From assembly GCF_001282625.1 (NCBI RefSeq), contig NZ_CTEJ01000002.1, positions 250,501 through 314,500 of the forward strand: 64,000 nt of DNA, in the 5' to 3' direction. The stretch is from Lascolabacillus massiliensis. GTDB lineage: Bacteria; Bacteroidota; Bacteroidia; Bacteroidales; Dysgonomonadaceae. A model generated the notes under the pieces. The model searched no databases. It saw nothing but the letters and a program-made list of their open reading frames with translations, and was not told where the DNA came from. How positions within the stretch are numbered: the stretch's first letter is position 1; each line of letters begins with the position of its first letter. The position numbers were made by a program, and so were the translations under genes. Positions 49,286-58,621 of this stretch are shown here, piece by piece.

Positions 49286-51322
49286 ATGGAATCAAAAGAG
49301 CAAGTAAAACAAGAAAATCCGGAAAACAAAGTAACCGAACTTCCCGCAAATGCTTACAAGGAATTGGCACCGGGAGAGGAGTATAATCCTATTTTGCCCG
49401 CAGATAAACCTGCTACAGAGATAACAGGCTATTCACTTGTAATGGGTGTAATCATGGCAATAATATTTTCAGCCGCAACAGCTTATTCAGGACTTAAAAT
49501 AGGTCAGGTCTTTGAAGCTGCCATTCCCATTGCAATTATTGCTGTAGGTGTATCAGCTGCATTAAGAAAGAAAAATGCACTTGGTCAAAACGTAATTATT
49601 CAGTCAATAGGATCCTCTTCAGGAGTAGTTGTTGCTGGTGCAATTTTTACTATACCGGGACTTTATATTCTTCAGGCAAAATACCCCGAGATTGAGGTTA
49701 ATTTCTGGCAGATATTCTTTGCATCTCTTTTAGGTGGTATCCTGGGAATCCTGTTTCTTATTCCGTTCCGCAAATATTTTGTAAAGGATATGCATGGCAA
49801 ACTGCCATTCCCTGAAGCAACTGCTACAACGGAGATACTTATGACAGGAGAGAAAGGTGGCAATAAGGCCAAGCTACTGGTAGTAAGTGGGGTTATTGGG
49901 GGACTGTTTGATTTTTGCTTTGCTCAATTCAGATTATGGAGTGAGGTAATTACATCTAAGATAATTCCTGCAGGTGCAGTGCTGGCCGACAAGTACAAAA
50001 TGGTATTTAAATTCAATGTAAGCTCACTCATATTCAGTTTCGGATACCTCGTGGGATTAAGATATGCACTTATTATAGTATGTGGGTCTCTACTATCCTG
50101 GCTTGTACTGGTACCTCTGGTAAATGAGATAGGTGTACTTGGTGCAGTTGCAGTTGGTGGCATTAATCCTTTCGAAGCAATGTCTGCAGAAATGATATTT
50201 AACAGCTATGTCAGAAATATCGGTATCGGTGCAATTGCAATGGCGGGTATAATTGGTATAATCAAATCGTCGGATTCAATAAAAACGGCATTCTCTATGG
50301 CAACAGGGAAAAAAGTTGCTACAGGCTCTCATGAACAGACAACAAAAAGAACTGATCGTGATCTTAAAATGAGTGTCGTTGCTATATTTCTGCTATTTGC
50401 CCTATTAGCAGTCTTCACATTTCTTCTGGTAGGTGTAGAAATCACTCCCACACAATCAGTTGTGGCATTAATTGCAATTGGTGTTATTTCATTCCTTTTC
50501 ACAACTGTAGCTGCTAACGCCATAGCGATAGTAGGTTCAAACCCTGTATCTGGTATGACTCTTATGACTCTTATCCTGGTGTCAGTTATACTTGTTGGTG
50601 TAGGTGTTGGTGGACCAAAAGGTATGGTCAGTGCACTCATTATCGGAGGTATAGTATGTACTGCGCTCTCTATGGCAGGTGGGTTTGTTACCGACCTTAA
50701 AATAGGCTACTGGATTGGTTCAACTCCTGCAAAACAGCAGTCATATAAATTTATCGGTACGCTTGTATCTGCAGCTACAGTAGGTGCTGTAATCTATATA
50801 CTTAACGAAGCTTACGGTTTCGTACTATCTCCGGAAAACCCAAACCCAATGGTTGCTCCTCAGGCAAATGCAATGGCTGCAATCATCGAACCTCTCATGG
50901 CTGGCAGTGGCGTAAGCTGGATGATGCTTGCAGTTGGAGCTGTAATTGCAATCCTTGTAAACTGGCTTGGGGTATCACCTCTCGCATTTGCTCTTGGTAT
51001 GTTTATTCCAATTCAGTTAAACACCCCTCTTATTGTAGGTGGATTACTTAATCACATGATTAATAAGAAAGGTAAAGATCCAAAGCTAACCAATGCACGT
51101 CACCAGCGAGCAATACTTATCTCCTCCGGCTTTATTGCAGGAGCAGCTCTCTTTGGCGTAATCGGCGCATTAATAATATTTATTACAGGAAACTCAAATG
51201 CTCTTAATTTTGGATTGTGGAATGATCCTGATGGTGTTGGAGCACAAATTGCTGCACTGGTTGCATTTACTGCACTGGTAATCTATTTTGTATGGGAATC
51301 CAAAAGAGCAAAGGTTGAATAA
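49286..51322 (+). CDS. OPT family oligopeptide transporter
   Basis: This 678-residue inner-membrane protein has a hydrophilic N-terminus followed by about 15 hydrophobic helices. The OPT signatures include SAATAYSGLKIGQVFEAAIP, FPEATATTEIL, and a C-terminal GVSPLAFALGMFIPIQLNTP. The family imports small peptides or, in the YSL branch, metal chelates with protons. The DPP IV-like gene is divergent from it and a mannosidase gene follows 48 nt later, so peptide uptake is the favoured role. Confidence 0.88.
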   Translation: MESKEQVKQENPENKVTELPANAYKELAPGEEYNPILPADKPATEITGYSLVMGVIMAIIFSAATAYSGLKIGQVFEAAIPIAIIAVGVSAALRKKNALGQNVIIQSIGSSSGVVVAGAIFTIPGLYILQAKYPEIEVNFWQIFFASLLGGILGILFLIPFRKYFVKDMHGKLPFPEATATTEILMTGEKGGNKAKLLVVSGVIGGLFDFCFAQFRLWSEVITSKIIPAGAVLADKYKMVFKFNVSSLIFSFGYLVGLRYALIIVCGSLLSWLVLVPLVNEIGVLGAVAVGGINPFEAMSAEMIFNSYVRNIGIGAIAMAGIIGIIKSSDSIKTAFSMATGKKVATGSHEQTTKRTDRDLKMSVVAIFLLFALLAVFTFLLVGVEITPTQSVVALIAIGVISFLFTTVAANAIAIVGSNPVSGMTLMTLILVSVILVGVGVGGPKGMVSALIIGGIVCTALSMAGGFVTDLKIGYWIGSTPAKQQSYKFIGTLVSAATVGAVIYILNEAYGFVLSPENPNPMVAPQANAMAAIIEPLMAGSGVSWMMLAVGAVIAILVNWLGVSPLAFALGMFIPIQLNTPLIVGGLLNHMINKKGKDPKLTNARHQRAILISSGFIAGAALFGVIGALIIFITGNSNALNFGLWNDPDGVGAQIAALVAFTALVIYFVWESKRAKVE

Positions 51323-51370
51323 TGACAGTCCCTTTGTGGGTTTAATTAAGGTAAAAGAAAAGATATAGTT

Positions 51371-53593
51371 ATGCGAAAAACATTATTATTTTCGTTATTA
51401 GTCCTTTTGACTCTTTACATCACAATAACAGGTATTGGTTGTACAAGTCAAAACAGTGATGTAATTAATGGAGATGAGGATCTTACTAAATATGTAAACC
51501 CATTTATCGGGACGGCATTCACAGGGCATACATTCCCCGGGGCCACCTACCCTTTGGGTTTTATGCAACCGGGTCCGGAAACGGGAAATTTCTCGTGGGA
51601 TTACTGTTCAGGTTATTTCTATGACGATGAAAAAATCAACGGATTTTCACAGAACCGTTTAAATGGTACTGGTATTGTGGATTTCGGCGATCTCCTATTG
51701 CAACCTTTCTCGGGTGAAAAACGTGAGGATCTGAGCAGCACTTTTAACAAGTCAACCGAAGTTGCCACTCCAGGTTATTATTCTGTTGTACTTACCGACA
51801 ACGATGTTAAGGTTGAAGTAACCACTGCACCTCATGTTGCCTTTCATCGTTATACATTCAATGCAGATAAAACAGCTGGTCTGCTGGCTGATTTCCAGAG
51901 TGGACTGGTATGGAGTAAAGATCGTATATCCACTCATGTGCTTGAAAATGTAGTGAATTTCGAAAGCGATTATATTATAACAGGTTATACTCGTCGCCGT
52001 GAATGGACAGAACGCACATATTACTTCGTTATTGAGTTCGATAAACCTATAGTCTCGAAAGAGCTTCTTGAACAGAGGGATCCACGTGAGAAAGCACCTC
52101 GATATATACTGAACTTTGATTTGGGCAACGACTCAGTCCTGAACACTAAAGTAGCTATGTCTACAACAGGAATTGAAGGTGCAAAGTCAAACCTTGCTGC
52201 AGAAGGAAAAGAACGCAGTTTTGATGATGTTTATAAGGATGCAAAAAAAGAGTGGAACAGATATCTTTCAAAGGTATCAATAGAAGGAACAGATGAGGAT
52301 AAAACCAACTTCTACACTGCTCTTTACCACCTTTATATACAGCCAAACAATATCGCTGATGTGGATGGAAAATATGTTGGTCCAAATGGAAAGATATCAC
52401 AATCACCAACTGGTAAATTTTACTCAACTCTTTCGCAGTGGGATACCTTCCGTGCTGCATTTCCAATGTACACTATTTTGAGTCCGGAAATCATCAATGA
52501 TCTTGTAAACAATATGCTGGAGTTCAGTGAGCAGAAGGGTCATCTGCCAATTTGGGCTTTAATGGGACAGGAGACCTTCACCATGATAGGAAACCACTCC
52601 ATTCCTATGGTCGTTGATGCATACCTGAAAGGATTTGAAGGGTTTGATGCAGAAAGAGCTTACAGCGAAATAAAGAAATCTCTGACCGAGGGCAAGCATA
52701 AGAATGCAGGCTGGGAAGAGTATGACAAGTATGGTTATTATCCATACGATCTGTTTAAGGTGGAATCTGTTTCACGTACACTCGAAAGTGGCTTTGATGA
52801 TTACTGTGCAGCACTAATGGCAAAGAAGCTGGGTAAAACCGAAGATTATGAATTCTTCATGAATCGCTCAGGTTATTACAAGAATCACTATGACAACGAA
52901 ACCAATAGTATGAGACCCAAGGATTCAAAAGGTGAGTGGCTTACTCCTTTCGACCCTTACCGGTTGGCGCATGCCGACTCAAATATTGGTGGTCATTATA
53001 CCGAGGGTAATGCTCTACAATATACATGGCATGTATTACAGGACATTCCGGGACTTATAGAGTTACTGGGTGGAAAGGAGGAAGCTGGTAAGGTTCTCGA
53101 CTTCCTTTTTACAACAGAACAAGAGTCAACAGGCACACTATCTGATGTAACAGGACTTATTGGTCAATACGCCCACGGAAACGAACCAAGTCACCACATC
53201 GCTTACATATATATGTATTTAGACAGACCGGAAGATACTCAGCGACTGATTCGTCAGATCTGCAAAAATTTTTATCAGAACAAGCCTGATGGATTAATAG
53301 GAAATGATGATTGCGGTCAGATGTCCGCTTGGTACATGTTTTCTGCTATGGGGTTCTACCCTGTTAATCCTGTAAGCGGAGAGTTGGTATTTGGTGCTCC
53401 GCAGCTTCCAAAAACAACTTTAAACCTTGATAATGGTAAAACATTCACAATTGATGCTATAAACCTGTCTGAGGAGAATATGTATATCGAAAAGATTGAA
53501 CTGAATGGTTCAATATACACAGAAAAATTTATCACATATGATGATATAATGAATGGTGGAGAGCTCACCTTTTACATGACATCAAATCAATAA
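51371..53593 (+). CDS. GH92 alpha-1,2-mannosidase lipoprotein
   Basis: This 740-residue protein has a lipobox ending at Cys24 (TGIGC). GH92 motifs are VNPFIGTAFTGHTFPGATYP, the N-terminal Gly-rich domain, and in the C-terminal (alpha/alpha)6 domain GGHYTEGNALQYTWHV, the acidic HGNEPSHH and GNDDCGQMSAWYMFSAMGFY. GH92 enzymes are Ca2+-dependent exo-mannosidases that trim high-mannose N-glycans. It lies 48 nt after the OPT gene and probably shares its transcript. Confidence 0.93.
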   Translation: MRKTLLFSLLVLLTLYITITGIGCTSQNSDVINGDEDLTKYVNPFIGTAFTGHTFPGATYPLGFMQPGPETGNFSWDYCSGYFYDDEKINGFSQNRLNGTGIVDFGDLLLQPFSGEKREDLSSTFNKSTEVATPGYYSVVLTDNDVKVEVTTAPHVAFHRYTFNADKTAGLLADFQSGLVWSKDRISTHVLENVVNFESDYIITGYTRRREWTERTYYFVIEFDKPIVSKELLEQRDPREKAPRYILNFDLGNDSVLNTKVAMSTTGIEGAKSNLAAEGKERSFDDVYKDAKKEWNRYLSKVSIEGTDEDKTNFYTALYHLYIQPNNIADVDGKYVGPNGKISQSPTGKFYSTLSQWDTFRAAFPMYTILSPEIINDLVNNMLEFSEQKGHLPIWALMGQETFTMIGNHSIPMVVDAYLKGFEGFDAERAYSEIKKSLTEGKHKNAGWEEYDKYGYYPYDLFKVESVSRTLESGFDDYCAALMAKKLGKTEDYEFFMNRSGYYKNHYDNETNSMRPKDSKGEWLTPFDPYRLAHADSNIGGHYTEGNALQYTWHVLQDIPGLIELLGGKEEAGKVLDFLFTTEQESTGTLSDVTGLIGQYAHGNEPSHHIAYIYMYLDRPEDTQRLIRQICKNFYQNKPDGLIGNDDCGQMSAWYMFSAMGFYPVNPVSGELVFGAPQLPKTTLNLDNGKTFTIDAINLSEENMYIEKIELNGSIYTEKFITYDDIMNGGELTFYMTSNQ

Positions 53594-53608
53594 CAGTTTA
53601 TTTATCTG

Positions 53609-54160
53609 TTAATGTTGATGACCATCCTCATCATTTGAGATAAAAATCTCTTTTACAACAAATGACTCCTGTCCTGATTCATCGGTACAGTAAACAATAA
53701 AATGGTAATGCCCCTCTCTCAGGGGCATTTCTTCTATTACCCCATTAACCGTTCTGCGTATGGTAGTTGGAATTACAATATGCTGATGTTCCACTGTGAC
53801 AATCTTTTTACCTGCTATTGGCGATTCACCAAGAGTTATAAACTCTGTCTCCATCCAGGTCTTTTCAAAAGCTATGCTGTCAGTGGCAGCTCGTGTACTC
53901 ATAACTGTCGAATTATGTGAATGGTTATCAAATGCTCCGTGTATATCAACCTTGTATGATGCAAGTGCTATGTTATCCGAAAACTCCACCTTAAAATGTA
54001 CCGCATCACCAGGTTTCACATGCTCATCCTCAAAAGGTTCAATTACTTTTATAACCGGCTTCTGATTATCTATTTCTATTTTATCGCAGGAGACTGAAAT
54101 AAATCCCGAAAATATAATTATCACTAAGAAAGCAACTCTTGTAAACTTAAATCTTTTCAT
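53609..54160 (-). CDS. DUF4625 lipoprotein, histidine-rich
   Basis: From the ATG at 54160 (MKRFKFTRVAFLV) this is 183 residues with a lipobox ending at Cys25 (ISVSC). The rest looks like two immunoglobulin-like sandwich strands sets typical of DUF4625. Histidines cluster in GAFDNHSHN, VEHQHIV, GHYHF and the end DEDGHQH, which suggests metal binding at the cell surface. It is the third gene of the Fur-TonB receptor operon, 78 nt after the receptor. Function is not known. Confidence 0.8.
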   Translation of the reverse strand: MKRFKFTRVAFLVIIIFSGFISVSCDKIEIDNQKPVIKVIEPFEDEHVKPGDAVHFKVEFSDNIALASYKVDIHGAFDNHSHNSTVMSTRAATDSIAFEKTWMETEFITLGESPIAGKKIVTVEHQHIVIPTTIRRTVNGVIEEMPLREGHYHFIVYCTDESGQESFVVKEIFISNDEDGHQH

Positions 54161-54238
54161 ATCTGTTTTTAACACATCAAGAACATTAAAACAATAAATT
54201 AACACTAATCATTAAATTTCAATACTCATTCATTCATT

Positions 54239-56638
54239 TCAGAACATCATTTTAATAATCAGCTGAATATTTCTTCCCGGCTCGGGAGCATTCAGTTTCC
54301 TGTAAAAACTCAAGTGATTAAGATATGCTCTGTTGAATATATTATCTGCCCTGAACTGAGTCACAATTCTTCTGCCTCCAATATCCCAGTGTGCATTAGC
54401 AGACAGATTCCATAAACTGGTTCCGGGTGTGATCTCTTCATTTCTTGAAATCCTGTTCTGATCCATTACCATACGATTCTCTAAACTGAATGAGTATTGT
54501 GTGATCAAACCTGTGCCCAGATCTGAATACGTGAGGTCGGTTGTAACTGCTGCGGGAGGTGTAAAAGGTAAGGGGTAATTATCTTCCATATTAACACTAA
54601 ACAGATATTCAAAGTCGGAAGTAGCCGACCAATTATTAGTAAAATCATATCTTATAATCATTTCACCACCTGCCATAAATGCTTCGGACTGACTGTAGCG
54701 GTAGATCTGACCAGCATGAGGTAAGACCGACCACTCTCCTGTTGGGTTCAGATAGATATAGTTGTTAAACCAAGTAATAAAAGGGTTGAGTGTTACTGAA
54801 AGCTTTTTGCCTCTGAAATGATAATCTGCATCCAATTGCAACCCTTTTTCTGATTCAAGTTCATCATTTCCCATCTCATGTCTGAATGCTCCATGATGCA
54901 CTCCATTTGACGATAGCTCATTTGCTCCGGGATATCTGAAACTGCTGCCTACATTTAGTTTTAAAGAGTGACGTTTATTAAAATCATAGCTAATTCCTGC
55001 TGAATAGGAGAGATCATTGAATGTTCTGCTTATGTCTGATGATCGTTGTGAATACAGATCAGCCTCCTGCTCATCATATCCCTGCATTAATAAATATTCA
55101 CTTAGTACAGAGTCATAAAATCTATAAATATCCAGCTTGCCGATATCATATCTTAATCCCCCTGTAAGTGTTAAATTGTCGCTCCACCTAATACTATTCA
55201 GCCAAAAAACACCACCCGATAACCGGTCAAACTCTGGCAACAAAAAGGAGTACCCTCCTACTCTGTTATGCTGATACTCTGCCGATACACCTATTATCTT
55301 TGACCACCTCTCTCCCTCATCTTTCAAATACCTCAGACCTGCTGTGTAAGTATTTAAAATAAATTGTATTTCCAGATCGGGATCCACAGCTGGTGGCAAC
55401 TGGTTACTGTAATGTGTATGAAACTGCGACATCTCTTCTCGATGGTTGTTCTGATATCCCAAATCAAGATTTATCCTGCCTTTATTATTAATATTCCACT
55501 CATTGTTCGATATCACTTTCAGGTGATTGGATGTAGAATAAGGCATCTCAATATTGCGGTATGAACCATCATGTTCCAGCCTGTTAAGTGCCGGTATACC
55601 ATGAGCTCCCGGAAAGAATCCGTTTTTAGCATTAACATTCGACAAGTGAAGCCAACTGCTGAAGTTATCATCACTGTAATTCGAAGAAAATGAAAGATTA
55701 TACTCTCTCCCTGCACTGTTTTTCATTCGTCTCCCATATACAGGCATTTTCCAGGTGAGGTAATCTATAGTATCTGTTGGTATACGATAATCGGCATAAC
55801 TCTGTATAGTTGCCCTGCCTCTATAAAACATATTCCCTTTTTTTCTACTTGCTGAAACTGATGTCCCAAGGAGATCGTTGTTGCTTTTTCCAATCAATGT
55901 AATATCACCCCAGAACTGGTCATGATCAGGTATTTGCGTTGGCATGATCTCTATCACTCCTCCAATTGCATCAGAACCGTAGAAAAGTGACATTGGACCT
56001 TTATGAACCCTTACATTATCAACATCATACTGATCAATTTCAAGTCCATGATCCGCCCCCCACTGCTGATTCTGCTGTACCACTCCTTTATCAACCACTG
56101 CAATACGGTTGAATCCCAATCCACGAATTACAGGTTTCGAAAATCCGGCTCCTATATCCATAGATGAGATACCCGATATAGAAGCAAGTGTCTGCACAAA
56201 ATTAGTGGAGTTATTCCTTAGTAGGTAGTCCCGCCCAATTTCCCTCACTGCCAGTGCTGAAATTTGCTCTCTATTTCTCCTTTTTTTTCCACTAACCATT
56301 ATTTCCGAAAGTGTTAAATGAATAGGCTTCAAATAGAGATGAATAACTGTATCCTCTTCTGCCGAAACAGGTAAAGTCAATTCCTCATAACCGATAAACT
56401 GCACAGATAATTTGTAGTCCCCCGGCTCCAGATCCCCGAAGCTGAAAAAACCATCCTTGTCGGTCTCAACATGTCTGTTTGCAGGTTGCAATGAAACAGT
56501 CGATGCAGCCATTCGACCACCATTGTCAGCATCATGCACAGTTCCGCTTATAGCAATTCTTTTGCTGATATCTGCTACCTGCGATAAAACTGCACTAACA
56601 CTGAATAACAGTAATATAAAAGATAATGATAACCTCAT
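54239..56638 (-). CDS. TonB-dependent receptor, probable metal receptor
   Basis: This 799-residue outer-membrane protein has a signal peptide, a carboxypeptidase-regulatory-like domain (about 28-110), a plug (VIRGLGFNRIAVVDKGVVQQ, then KGPMSLFYGSDAIGGVIEI) and a C-terminal beta-barrel ending in Phe. Plug and barrel loops contain His-rich patches (QQWGADHGLEID; HREEMSQFHTHY; GVHHGAFRHEMG). With a Fur-family gene upstream and a His-rich lipoprotein downstream, uptake of zinc or another metal is likely. The start is 15 nt after the fur-like stop. Confidence 0.88.
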   Translation of the reverse strand: MRLSLSFILLLFSVSAVLSQVADISKRIAISGTVHDADNGGRMAASTVSLQPANRHVETDKDGFFSFGDLEPGDYKLSVQFIGYEELTLPVSAEEDTVIHLYLKPIHLTLSEIMVSGKKRRNREQISALAVREIGRDYLLRNNSTNFVQTLASISGISSMDIGAGFSKPVIRGLGFNRIAVVDKGVVQQNQQWGADHGLEIDQYDVDNVRVHKGPMSLFYGSDAIGGVIEIMPTQIPDHDQFWGDITLIGKSNNDLLGTSVSASRKKGNMFYRGRATIQSYADYRIPTDTIDYLTWKMPVYGRRMKNSAGREYNLSFSSNYSDDNFSSWLHLSNVNAKNGFFPGAHGIPALNRLEHDGSYRNIEMPYSTSNHLKVISNNEWNINNKGRINLDLGYQNNHREEMSQFHTHYSNQLPPAVDPDLEIQFILNTYTAGLRYLKDEGERWSKIIGVSAEYQHNRVGGYSFLLPEFDRLSGGVFWLNSIRWSDNLTLTGGLRYDIGKLDIYRFYDSVLSEYLLMQGYDEQEADLYSQRSSDISRTFNDLSYSAGISYDFNKRHSLKLNVGSSFRYPGANELSSNGVHHGAFRHEMGNDELESEKGLQLDADYHFRGKKLSVTLNPFITWFNNYIYLNPTGEWSVLPHAGQIYRYSQSEAFMAGGEMIIRYDFTNNWSATSDFEYLFSVNMEDNYPLPFTPPAAVTTDLTYSDLGTGLITQYSFSLENRMVMDQNRISRNEEITPGTSLWNLSANAHWDIGGRRIVTQFRADNIFNRAYLNHLSFYRKLNAPEPGRNIQLIIKMMF

Positions 56639-56653
56639 TAAATTGGAGTATAG

Positions 56654-57070
56654 TTATTTAACATGGCCTGCACAATCAGCGCAGCAACCTTCAATCACAA
56701 CAAATACTTCGCGGCTAACAAACTTATCTGGAAGTTCTGCTTCAAATTTTGTCTTACCTTCAAGACACATAACCTCATCACATTCTTCACAGTGAAAATG
56801 TGAATGAAGATTACTTTCATTGTGATGATGATTGTTCAAAGCATACTTCACACTATTGTCGTTAAGTACAATCTTATGGATAACACCACTATCTTCAAGA
56901 GTTATTAAGGTGCGATAGAAAGTAACCCTGTCAAATAGTTCAGGATATTCACCTTTTAACTCGTTCTCCGACATAGCTTTGTTGTTCTCGAGTAGACTCT
57001 TGACTATAAACTTCCTGCAGGCAGTACTCCTTAAATCCTGTCTTCTTAATATCTCTTCTGCTGTGATCAT
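56654..57070 (-). CDS. Fur-family metalloregulator, Zur-like
   Basis: This 138-residue regulator (ATG at 57070, MITAEEILRRQDL) has a winged helix (YPELFDRVTFYRTLITLEDSG) and a metal site rich in His and Cys (NNHHHNESNLHSHFHCEECD), plus a C-terminal CCADC. The two CxxC-type pairs match the structural zinc site of Fur proteins. Its promoter holds the palindrome at 57085-57099, so it likely represses its own operon with the TonB receptor and DUF4625 genes. Zur, Fur or another specificity cannot be told apart from sequence alone. Confidence 0.88.
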   Translation of the reverse strand: MITAEEILRRQDLRSTACRKFIVKSLLENNKAMSENELKGEYPELFDRVTFYRTLITLEDSGVIHKIVLNDNSVKYALNNHHHNESNLHSHFHCEECDEVMCLEGKTKFEAELPDKFVSREVFVVIEGCCADCAGHVK

Positions 57071-57084
57071 AAAAACAATTGTAA

Positions 57085-57099
57085 TGCAACAATGTTGCA
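57085..57099 (-). promoter_or_regulatory. Candidate Fur/Zur operator
   Basis: TGCAAC-AAT-GTTGCA is a perfect inverted repeat of two 6-nt half sites with a 3-nt spacer. It overlaps the last two bases of the -7 element and covers the expected start point, 15 nt before the regulator ATG. A bound repressor would block transcription. Confidence 0.7.
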
Positions 57100-57127
57100 A
57101 ATATAACACTGTTACATTTAATACAAA
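57098..57127 (-). promoter_or_regulatory. Promoter of the Fur-TonB receptor-DUF4625 operon
   Basis: On the - strand TTTG (57124-57127) precedes TATATTTG (57098-57105) by 18 nt, with a full TAnnTTTG -7 element. The operator palindrome starts at its 3' edge. Confidence 0.65.
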
Positions 57128-57161
57128 TGAATATTACATTTTTTAACTTTGAATATGCAGC

Positions 57162-57196
57162 AAAAAAAAAGCGGTTAAGGCATTCCCCAACCGCTT
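57162..57196 (-). terminator. Terminator of the alkaline phosphatase gene
   Basis: On the - strand AAGCGGTT and AACCGCTT form a stem around GGGGAATGCCTT-like loop bases, followed by a run of eight or more T. It lies 41 nt after the phosphatase stop codon and before the Fur-family promoter. Confidence 0.85.
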
Positions 57197-57236
57197 CTCT
57201 GATTTCATCTGTTTGACTTGATCTCTATCCTGCAGA

Positions 57237-58376
57237 TTATTTTTTCAGTCTAAGAACATTTATGATCTTATTAAAGAAAGAGGTATTTTCGTTTATACCT
57301 GTAAAATATTCGGCACCAGGTCCATAAGCAAAAACCGGAACCATTACTCCTGTGTGGCCACCTGTTGTAAATCGCCCTGTAACTTCGCCTGTCTCCATAT
57401 TCCCACCGGTTAAGGTTACCCCTCCTGTCTCATGGTCAGCAGTAACAATCACCAACGTTCTTCCATCCTTTTCAGCAAACTCCAGCGCCTTTCCAACAGT
57501 TCTGTCAAAATCAAGCATCTCATCTATCATGAATTTCATATCATTCTCATGACCTCCTCCATCAATCTCTGAACCTTCAACCATAAGGAAAAATCCCTTT
57601 TTACTGTTATTCAGAATATCCAGGGCAACCTCAGTAGTCTCTTCAAGCTGATTTCCCCTAACATCTACCTTGTTCTCCTTAAGAAAACCTGCAAGCTTAC
57701 CCTCTTTTACTGATTTGATCGATTCAATATTGTCATACACCTGATAACCCTTTTGGGCAAGCTCCTCTAACAGGTTTCTATTATCTTCCCTATCATTGAA
57801 GTGCTCAATACCACCACCGATAAAGACATCCACATCTGATGATACAAACTGGCTTGCAATCTCTGGCATCATATCTCTATGATCAACATGAGCCACAAAA
57901 TTGGCAGGAGTAGCATCAAGCATGCTTGTTGTAACAACAATACCTGTTGCCAGACCATTCTGCTGGGCAATTTTTAAAATTGAGGGAACAGGATTGCCCT
58001 GAGCATCCTTACCTATCATATAGTTATTGGTCTTATGTCCGGTAGCAATTGCATTTCCTCCTGCAGCTGAATCGGTAACGTAGCGGTTGGCCGACTGAGT
58101 TCTGGAGAATCCTACATGTTTGAAGTTATCAAGAAAAAGTTTACCCTTATTGGCTGTTGCACCTGCATAAATTTGTGTCACCCCCATTCCATCACCAATC
58201 AAAAGAATCACATTCTTTGGTCTTTTAGACTTAAACTTATGTGAGAATGTCTTAACATCATGGAAATTGCTGTTTTGATATTTGGATTCTGTGCCCTCAA
58301 AAGATTTTTGCTGTGAATAAATAGAGCCGGAAATGAATATCAATAGGAAAAATAACGTGGTAATTCTTGTTTTCAT
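57237..58376 (-). CDS. Secreted alkaline phosphatase
   Basis: From the ATG at 58376 (MKTRITTLFFLLIFISGSIY, a signal peptide) this is 379 residues; longer in-frame starts give an unlikely N-terminus. It belongs to the PhoA superfamily: the metal-binding LLIGDGMGVTQ, the phosphorylated Ser in VTDSAAGGNAIATGH, FIGGG, VEGSEIDGGGHEND, VTADHETGG and GGHTGVMVPVFAYG appear in order. It would free phosphate from organic esters in the periplasm. No Pho-box is recognised. Confidence 0.93.
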   Translation of the reverse strand: MKTRITTLFFLLIFISGSIYSQQKSFEGTESKYQNSNFHDVKTFSHKFKSKRPKNVILLIGDGMGVTQIYAGATANKGKLFLDNFKHVGFSRTQSANRYVTDSAAGGNAIATGHKTNNYMIGKDAQGNPVPSILKIAQQNGLATGIVVTTSMLDATPANFVAHVDHRDMMPEIASQFVSSDVDVFIGGGIEHFNDREDNRNLLEELAQKGYQVYDNIESIKSVKEGKLAGFLKENKVDVRGNQLEETTEVALDILNNSKKGFFLMVEGSEIDGGGHENDMKFMIDEMLDFDRTVGKALEFAEKDGRTLVIVTADHETGGVTLTGGNMETGEVTGRFTTGGHTGVMVPVFAYGPGAEYFTGINENTSFFNKIINVLRLKK

Positions 58377-58446
58377 ATATAAAATTATTTTTAAAAGTAA
58401 ATGTGTATCAAGTCGGGGCACGAAATTAAATAAAAATTTGCATAAT

Positions 58447-58460
58447 GTGTATAAGTACAC
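58447..58460. repeat. Short palindrome upstream of alkaline phosphatase
   Basis: GTGTA-TAAG-TACAC is a perfect inverted repeat with 5-nt arms in the divergent region between alkaline phosphatase and SusC. It may be an operator for either gene, but it is too short for a firm claim. Confidence 0.25.
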
Positions 58461-58621
58461 TAACTTCGCAAGCCGAAAATCAATCAAATCTTAAATTCTA
58501 AAATATGAATAACCCATATTTTTAAGAATGAAAGACAAGAGAGAAAACCATTTTATATCATAATACATAATATGATACCCAGAAGTATTAACAATGATTA
58601 TTAATTTAAAATTGTGAAAGA

